Positions 7,435 through 11,335 of a DNA stretch of 11,335 nt are shown piece by piece. Numbering within the stretch: position 1 is the stretch's first letter; each line of letters opens with the position of its first letter. The stretch comes from Firmicutes bacterium UBA5496 (lineage in GTDB: Bacteria; Bacillota; Proteinivoracia; UBA4975), in assembly GCA_002427015.1 (NCBI GenBank), contig DIPE01000103.1, forward strand, positions 7,421-18,755, written 5' to 3'. Position numbers and translations under genes: made by a program. A model generated the notes under the pieces. It was not told where the DNA came from. It worked only from the letters and a program-made list of their open reading frames with translations, and did not search any database.

Positions 7435-8581
7435 AGACTATCTCTCCATCTATCAGAGTTTTTTCCACCCTGGTCTGCCAGTCAAAGGGATGGCCGCTGA
7501 GGATGATTATGTCTGCATCCTTGCCCGCCTCTATGCTGCCCACCCGGTGGTCAATACCCATAATTTCCGCAGGATTAATTGTGATGGCCTTGAGGGTCTC
7601 TTCTTCGGGGAGACCGGCCTTGTGAGCCAAGGCTGCCTGAATTGGCAGCTGCTGCACAGGGAACACGGGATGGTCACTGACCAGTGCTACTTTTACCCCG
7701 GCCTTAAACAATATTCCCGGAGTAGTAAAGCTGGTATTAATCAATTCAATTTTCGGCCTGGTGCCCAGGGTGGGGCCAACCATGGCAGCCACTTTCTTTT
7801 CACCCAGGAAGCCGGCGATTAAGTGGCCTTCGGTGCAGTGCTCGATGCAGATATCAACGTCAAATTCCTCGGCAATCCGGATTGCGGTGGTGATGTCATC
7901 TGCCCTGTGGGCATGGGCCCGCAGGGGGAATTCCTTTTTCAGCACTCTGACCAGTGTCTCCATCTTCAGATCCCGGTCGGGCAACTTGTCTGCATCTTTC
8001 CCCGCTCTTTCCATCTTTTCCATGTAAGAACGGGCGGCCACAAGATTTTCTCTGAGGATTGAGGCAACAGCCATTCTGGTGCTGGGTGTCTTTTTTTGAC
8101 TGCTGTACACCCGTTTGGGGTTTTCGCCAAAAGCTATTTTTAAGCCTACGGGATCCCTGACCACCATATTGTCAACTATCTTTCCCCAGGTTTTGATGGC
8201 CACGGCCTGGCCGCCGATGACATTGGCGCTGCCCGGGGCTACAGTCAGACAGGTAATGCCGCCGGCCACAGCCCCTTTGAACGCCTGGTCCTGTGGATTA
8301 ATGGCATCAATTGCCCGCAATTGAGGGGTAGCCGGATTTGTCATTTCGTTGCCGTCAGCCCCCTCAAAGCCGATGCCTTGTTCAAAAATGCCAATATGGG
8401 TGTGGGCGTCAATCATCCCTGGCATTACAAGTTTGCCGGCGGCATCAATAATTTCCGCCTCCGCTGGCACAGGCAGATTGGCTCCCACGGCTTTGATTTT
8501 GCCGGCCTCGATTAGAATGGTGCCGCCTTCTATTATCTGGCCGGCCATAGTGTATACTTTGCCATTAACAATTGCCCGCAT
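7424..8581 (-). CDS. Metal-dependent amidohydrolase, imidazolonepropionase-like (upstream tandem paralogue)
   Basis: A 385-residue member of the same family, about half identical to the following gene by eye, so the pair comes from a tandem duplication. It has IDAHTHIG (His60, His62), RAHAHRADD (His223, His225), EHCTEGH (His248, His253), VSDHP (Asp303) and the shared AFGENPKRVYSSQK block (about 150-163). I chose the ATG at 8581 because AAGGAG (8594-8589) lies 7 bases before it; the ATG at 8587 would leave almost no spacing. The reaction is probably hydrolysis of an amide-like bond in a small metabolite, with the substrate unknown. As first gene of the pair it probably sets expression of both. 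Its ribosome site can be buried in a hairpin (8591-8633), suggesting translational control. An alternative is that the two proteins form a hetero-oligomer with related specificities. Confidence 0.88.
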   Translation of the reverse strand: MRAIVNGKVYTMAGQIIEGGTILIEAGKIKAVGANLPVPAEAEIIDAAGKLVMPGMIDAHTHIGIFEQGIGFEGADGNEMTNPATPQLRAIDAINPQDQAFKGAVAGGITCLTVAPGSANVIGGQAVAIKTWGKIVDNMVVRDPVGLKIAFGENPKRVYSSQKKTPSTRMAVASILRENLVAARSYMEKMERAGKDADKLPDRDLKMETLVRVLKKEFPLRAHAHRADDITTAIRIAEEFDVDICIEHCTEGHLIAGFLGEKKVAAMVGPTLGTRPKIELINTSFTTPGILFKAGVKVALVSDHPVFPVQQLPIQAALAHKAGLPEEETLKAITINPAEIMGIDHRVGSIEAGKDADIIILSGHPFDWQTRVEKTLIDGEIVYER

Positions 8582-8590
8582 ATACATACT

Positions 8591-8633
8591 CCTTCCCTTT
8601 GATGGTATGGAATATATATTCTCGAAGGGAAGG
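8591..8633 (-). promoter_or_regulatory. Leader hairpin that could mask the ribosome site of the amidohydrolase operon
   Basis: On the minus strand, CCTTCCCTT (8633-8625) is complementary to AAGGGAAGG (8599-8591). This gives a perfect 9-bp stem with a 25-base loop, and the 3' arm includes the AAGG of the AAGGAG ribosome site. Folding would hide that site. The arrangement is visible in the sequence; a regulatory role is inferred. I could not identify a convincing promoter in the 120-bp spacer. Confidence 0.45.
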
Positions 8634-8682
8634 GGAAATTCCTTTAGGGATACTAAATACTTCTGTTCCCAAATATTGTTTT

Positions 8683-8709
8683 AAAAAAAACAACCCCTTT
8701 GGGATTGTT
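8683..8709 (-). terminator. Rho-independent terminator of the Asp23-family gene
   Basis: Read on the minus strand, AACAATCCC, a loop of AAA and GGGGTTGTT form a 9-bp stem with one G-U pair, followed by six more T (8688-8683). The stem begins inside the Asp23 stop codon. It separates this gene from the amidohydrolase pair, so the pair must have its own promoter or depend on read-through. Confidence 0.85.
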
Positions 8710-9085
8710 ATTCTTGTTCGTTGGCTATCTCTTCCGGCTGCACAAGTTTCTCTACAACAATATCTACCCTGTCCACCTTATATCCAGTTAAGGTAGTCAC
8801 GTCCTTAATCACAGCCTCTCTGACCTTTGCGGCCACTTCGGGAATTACCACCCCGTAGGTTACCACCAGGCGCAGGTCAAAGGAAACAGTGCCTAATGAA
8901 GAGTCTACCTCATCGCCATCGCTCTTTTGCACGCTTATCTTCGACGCGAATTTTCCCGTCAGCAGACGGCTGAGACCGGCAAGGGTTCCCTTGCGCTCCT
9001 GGCGAATGACATCGTCTACTTTTCGCAGCGCGGCGAGAGCAATGTCTGCGAATACTTCTTCATTGACAATTAATTTTCCCGTCAT
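8708..9085 (-). CDS. Asp23/Gls24-family envelope-stress protein
   Basis: A 125-residue soluble protein of normal length for the family. The N-terminus GKLIVNEEVFADIALAAL and the central SSLGTVSFDLRLVVTYGVVI, followed by IPEVAAKVREAVIKDV and the closing GYKVDRVDIVVEKL, match the Asp23/Gls24 fold. Family members are abundant, often membrane-associated proteins linked to alkaline or envelope stress in Firmicutes. The ATG at 9085 has GGGAGGTG (9099-9092) 6 bases upstream; the frame runs open further to about 9169, but without a ribosome site. It is a single-gene unit ended by the terminator at 8683-8709. A small membrane protein gene is divergent from it and could be functionally linked, which is inference. 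I found no clean SigA promoter in the divergent spacer for this strand. Confidence 0.9.
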   Translation of the reverse strand: MTGKLIVNEEVFADIALAALRKVDDVIRQERKGTLAGLSRLLTGKFASKISVQKSDGDEVDSSLGTVSFDLRLVVTYGVVIPEVAAKVREAVIKDVTTLTGYKVDRVDIVVEKLVQPEEIANEQE

Positions 9086-9234
9086 CTTGAGCACCTCCCT
9101 TATTATTATGCTTCGACGTGGAAGTATCGATTCCTGCCCAGGGACCTGGAGTTTACATAAGAAAAGCATACCCCTAGCATTAATACTATAGCTTAATTTT
9201 GTTTATCTACACCTTAATCTTTATCAGAAACGGG

Positions 9235-9263
9235 TTGACTTACCCCCCGGCTTAGTCTAGAAT
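9235..9263 (+). promoter_or_regulatory. SigA-type promoter of the small membrane protein gene
   Basis: TTGACT (9235-9240) and TAGAAT (9258-9263) are 17 bp apart. Transcription should start near 9270, giving a 5' leader of about 30 bases with AAAGGAG (9286-9292). The rest of the divergent spacer (9086-9234) is AT-rich and shows no ORF or strong hairpin, apart from a minor CCAGG/CCTGG pair near 9138-9149. Confidence 0.8.
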
Positions 9264-9299
9264 GGAAGTAACAAGCCCCTTTAGGAAAGGAGAATCCGG

Positions 9300-9581
9300 A
9301 TGAGCACTATGTATATTAACGGCAAGGAAATTACCAATCCTGCAGCCAAACTGGGCATCACTTTGTTGGCTGTGCTGGCAGCTGCAGCGGTTATTGTTTT
9401 CGTGGTGCCTGCAGTGGGACTGGCAGTGGCAATTGCCCTGGGGGTAGCCCTTATTGCCGTCACCCTTGCCCTGCTGGTAATTCCCGCTGCAGTTATATGC
9501 GGACCTATCCTCTGGATAATCTTGGCGCCGCTGCGTATCCTTTCTCGGGTTTTCTGCGGCCGCCGCCGCTATTACTGGTAA
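9300..9581 (+). CDS. Small hydrophobic membrane protein of unknown function
   Basis: A 93-residue protein I do not recognise. After a polar N-terminus (residues 1-16) it is almost entirely Ala/Val/Leu/Ile. Two or three membrane spans are likely, at about residues 17-38, 40-62 and 65-82. It ends in a basic, aromatic tail (GRRRYYW), which would favour a cytoplasmic C-terminus. Cys68 and Cys86 are the only cysteines, and no enzyme motif is visible. The ATG at 9300 has AAAGGAG 7 bases upstream, with its own promoter at 9235-9263 and terminator at 9598-9630, so it is a complete single-gene unit. It is divergent from the Asp23-family gene; Asp23-type proteins in other Firmicutes work with small membrane anchors, so a partner role is possible but unproven. 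Confidence 0.75.
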   Translation: MSTMYINGKEITNPAAKLGITLLAVLAAAAVIVFVVPAVGLAVAIALGVALIAVTLALLVIPAAVICGPILWIILAPLRILSRVFCGRRRYYW

Positions 9582-9597
9582 ATTCGTCAGATAGAAT

Positions 9598-9630
9598 CAG
9601 GGTGTCTCTCACGAGACACCCTGTTTTTTT
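9598..9630 (+). terminator. Rho-independent terminator after the small membrane protein gene
   Basis: CAGGGTGTCTC and GAGACACCCTG form a perfect 11-bp stem with a 4-base TCAC loop, followed by seven T (9624-9630). It lies 16 bases after the stop codon. The T-run overlaps the stop codon of the convergent glnA (9629-9631). On the minus strand the hairpin lacks a following T-run, so termination of glnA by it would be weaker. Confidence 0.92.
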
Positions 9631-11056
9631 AGAGGTCGTAATACAATTGGAATTCAACGGGATGGGGAACGATATTGACCTGCTCGGCCTCTTTCCGAAT
9701 CCTGCTGATCTGATCTTTGATGAGGCCCTCGGGGAACACATTGCCCGCCAGCAAGAATTGGTAATCCTGCTCCAGAGAATCAGCTGCTTCTTCCAGGGAT
9801 TTGGGCAGGGCCTTGATTTTCTTCAGTTCTTCGGGAGAAAGGGCGTAGAGGTTAAAGTCAAAGGGACCAAATCCCTCTTTGACCGGGTCAATCTTATTGT
9901 TGATGCCGTCCATGGCAGCCATGAGCAGGGCGGAATACGCCAAGTAGGGATTGCAGGTGGCATCCATGGAGCGGAATTCAAAGCGCTTGGAATCTGGTGT
10001 GTCGGCATAGCCGGGAATGCGGATGACAGAGCTGCGGTTAGCGGTAGCAAAACCAATGCTCACCGGGGCTTCGTATCCGGGGACCAGGCGCTTGTAAGAG
10101 TTGGTGCTGGGATTGGTGAAGGCGCACAGGGCCCGGGCATGCTTGAGAATGCCGCCGATGGCAAAGAGAGCGGTTTCGCTGAGGCCGGAATAGCCGTTTC
10201 CGTAGAAGACCGGCTTGCCTTCTTTAAAGAACTGGATATGGGCATGCATGCCGCTGCCGGCTTCGCCATAGAAGGGCTTGGGCATAAAGGTAGCTGTCCT
10301 GCCCCGCTGCAGGGCGAGATTCTTGACGAAGTACTTGATAATCATAGTTCTGTCCGCCATGGTCTTGAGGGTGCCCAGCACAACTTCAATCTCAACCTGG
10401 CCGGGGCCGCCGTTCTCGGCATGATGGTAAGTCACCGGAACATTCCGTTCTTGCAGCATGGTCACTATTTCATTGCGCAGGTCAAAGCTGGAGTCATAGG
10501 GAATATCCACATGATAGCCCCCATGGGGACGGACATAGTATCCGGGATTGGGGTATTCATTGTTGCCGGCGTTCCAGCTGGCCTGGCGGGAGTCCAAGTT
10601 AACTTCAATATGATTGACATCGTTGCGGTAGGAAACATGGTCGAGAATATAAAACTCGAATTCCGGTCCCAAGAGGCACAAATCGGCAACACCTAAATTG
10701 GCTGCGTAATCTTCAGTTTTTTGGGCTATGTAGCGGGGGTCCCCAGCAAAGCGGCCAGCGCCCTCGCCCAAGGTATAGATGTCGGAAATCATCGAAAGCA
10801 TTGGCTGCTTGGCAAAAGGATCCCTGAAGGCCGTGGAAATATCGGGTTTAAAGACCATGTCGGATTTTTCCACAGTCAGGAAGCCATAGCTGGACCCGTC
10901 CATGCCAATGCCCTTATTGATTGTCTTTTCGCTGAGCTGGTTGGCAGGAATGGTCAGGTGGCGCCAGCGGCCGGCGGCGTCTATGACCTTAAACTCAATG
11001 AGTTCAATGCCTTCAGCTGTGCAATACTCCTTTAGTTCGGTAAAACTTTTAAACAC
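9629..11056 (-). CDS. glnA: Glutamine synthetase, type I (GlnA)
   Basis: A 475-residue cytoplasmic enzyme joining ammonia to glutamate with ATP, the main nitrogen-assimilation step, normally a dodecamer. Visible signatures are GMDGSSYGF (Asp53), the metal-site PEFEF (Glu132, Glu134), HHAENGGPGQVEIE (Glu214, Glu222), the ATP-region KPFYGEAGSGMHAH (His271), SYKRLVPGYEAP (Arg323), NRSSVIRIP (Arg341, Arg346) and KRFEFR (Glu360, Arg362). The C-terminus VPHPVEFQLYYDL is typical of the family. Length and FNLYALSPEE (Tyr404), which aligns with the adenylylated Tyr region of the E. coli enzyme (NLYDLPPEE), suggest the GSI-beta subtype rather than the shorter Bacillus-type alpha enzyme. The GTG start (11056) has AAGGGG 8 bases upstream. 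It is a single-gene unit with its own promoter and leader. Whether it is adenylylated cannot be told from here. Confidence 0.97.
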   Translation of the reverse strand: MFKSFTELKEYCTAEGIELIEFKVIDAAGRWRHLTIPANQLSEKTINKGIGMDGSSYGFLTVEKSDMVFKPDISTAFRDPFAKQPMLSMISDIYTLGEGAGRFAGDPRYIAQKTEDYAANLGVADLCLLGPEFEFYILDHVSYRNDVNHIEVNLDSRQASWNAGNNEYPNPGYYVRPHGGYHVDIPYDSSFDLRNEIVTMLQERNVPVTYHHAENGGPGQVEIEVVLGTLKTMADRTMIIKYFVKNLALQRGRTATFMPKPFYGEAGSGMHAHIQFFKEGKPVFYGNGYSGLSETALFAIGGILKHARALCAFTNPSTNSYKRLVPGYEAPVSIGFATANRSSVIRIPGYADTPDSKRFEFRSMDATCNPYLAYSALLMAAMDGINNKIDPVKEGFGPFDFNLYALSPEELKKIKALPKSLEEAADSLEQDYQFLLAGNVFPEGLIKDQISRIRKEAEQVNIVPHPVEFQLYYDL

Positions 11057-11089
11057 TTTCTCATCCCCTTGTTCTGTAGTTGTTACCCG

Positions 11090-11160
11090 CCTGCCTGAAG
11101 CGCAGACAGGGAAAAGCCAGAAACAAAGTCCCTGGGCACAGAATAACAGATATTCTGCCC
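11090..11160 (-). promoter_or_regulatory. Structured 5' leader of glnA with two hairpins
   Basis: On the minus strand, hairpin one (11160-11134) pairs GGGCA with TGCCC and GAATA with TATTC, with a 2-base bulge and a TCTGT loop. Hairpin two (11110-11090) pairs CCTGTCTG with CAGGCAGG, with one G-U pair and a loop CGCTT. The first would lie almost at the transcript's 5' end, where such stems often protect mRNA. No T-run follows either, so an attenuator is not indicated, and the loops do not fit the AGNNNG pattern of ANTAR targets. Confidence 0.5.
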
Positions 11161-11168
11161 CTTTTCTT

Positions 11169-11197
11169 ATTTTACGGTATTTTCTCCGGGTTTACAA
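11169..11197 (-). promoter_or_regulatory. SigA-type promoter of glnA
   Basis: On the minus strand, TTGTAA (11197-11192) and TAAAAT (11174-11169) are separated by 17 bp. Transcription would start near 11162, giving a leader of about 105 bases before the GTG start. Two copies of GCCGCTTT lie directly upstream of the -35 box. Confidence 0.7.
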
Positions 11198-11200
11198 GGG

Positions 11201-11227
11201 AAAGCGGCTTCAGGGGCTTAAAGCGGC
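11201..11227 (-). promoter_or_regulatory. Two direct octamer repeats upstream of the glnA promoter
   Basis: GCCGCTTT on the minus strand (AAAGCGGC on the plus strand) occurs at 11201-11208 and again at 11220-11227, 19 bp apart start to start. That is close to two helical turns, ending 4 bp from the -35 box. This spacing suits an activator or repressor dimer pair. The regulator is not known and the repeat could be chance. Confidence 0.4.
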
Positions 11228-11251
11228 ATAGCCCTCCCTGCTTGCCGCCAA

Positions 11252-11284
11252 AAAACAACTCCCACCTACGGCAGGAGTTGTTTT
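11252..11284. terminator. Hairpin terminator upstream of glnA, probably ending a minus-strand gene beyond the window
   Basis: AAAACAACTCC and GGAGTTGTTTT form a perfect 11-bp stem around an 11-base loop, with A and T tracts on both sides. On the minus strand the stem ends in TTTTTT (11255-11250), and on the plus strand in TTTT. Because glnA begins beyond it with its own promoter, it most likely closes a gene to the right. Confidence 0.7.
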
Positions 11285-11301
11285 CTGCGAATGCATAAAT
11301 C

Positions 11302-11334
11302 TTAACTGGGAGCAATGACCCCGCTCATGCGGAT
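11302..11334 (-). CDS. Possible C-terminal tail of a minus-strand gene running off the window
   Basis: One minus-strand frame reads IRMSGVIAPS followed by TAA (11304-11302), 18 bases before the terminator hairpin. Placement just before a terminator is the only support. Ten residues are too few to identify a product. Confidence 0.25.
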   Translation of the reverse strand: MRMSGVIAPS

Positions 11335-11335
11335 T

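Noticed and set aside
7394..7822. A 142-codon plus-strand ORF across the amidohydrolase junction.
   Set aside because: It is antisense to both conserved amidohydrolase genes, with no supporting ribosome site or recognisable domain.
9101..9112. CATAATA on the minus strand before the Asp23 gene, resembling a sporulation-sigma -10 box.
   Set aside because: It lies immediately next to the ribosome site, leaving almost no leader, and the nearest GATA-like -35 is at the wrong spacing.
9497..10696. A 399-codon plus-strand ORF opposite glnA.
   Set aside because: It lies almost wholly antisense to a clear glutamine synthetase gene, has no ribosome site and resembles no family; biased codon use of glnA explains it.
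11090..11160. glnA leader hairpins considered as an ANTAR-antiterminator target or a glutamine riboswitch.
   Set aside because: Loops are 5 bases and lack the AGNNNG pattern, no terminator stem follows, and I do not see the conserved bases of known glutamine-binding RNAs.

Overview
The window looks like chromosomal DNA of a Gram-positive anaerobe-type Firmicute, probably a moderate-GC clostridium of the Peptococcaceae/Thermoanaerobacterales kind. The sequence shows strong AGGAGG-type ribosome sites, SigA promoters with 17-bp spacers, TTG and GTG starts, T-run terminators, and an Asp23/Gls24-family gene. The taxonomic placement is an inference from these traits.

Layout. (1) 82-3857, plus strand: a TetR-type repressor and an RND efflux pump overlap by 13 bp. 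They sit behind a near-consensus promoter with a perfect 18-bp palindrome just downstream, so this looks like a self-repressed, drug- or lipid-responsive export operon. No membrane fusion protein or outer-membrane channel gene is present. (2) 4063-6216, plus strand: an unrecognised protein with one N-terminal membrane anchor, a helical repeat region and a C-terminal beta-propeller-like region. (3) 6256-8581, minus strand: two tandem paralogous metal-dependent amidohydrolases, overlapping by 11 bp. (4) 8708-9085, minus strand: an Asp23/Gls24 protein, divergent from (5) a 93-residue hydrophobic membrane protein at 9300-9581. (6) 9629-11056, minus strand: type I glutamine synthetase, with its own promoter and a structured leader. 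A terminator-like hairpin and possibly the tail of another minus-strand gene lie at the right edge.

The most interesting non-coding signal is a family of three 39-bp palindromes at 3862-3900, 4010-4048 and 6215-6253. They share a 23-bp core. Two of them differ in three outer base pairs that are all changed on both arms, so pairing is kept. They bracket the unknown propeller gene, and two of them sit where terminators would be expected. I see no CRISPR array, transposase, tRNA or rRNA. Most of the window is ordinary core and accessory metabolism, and I do not claim a new defence or mobile system.
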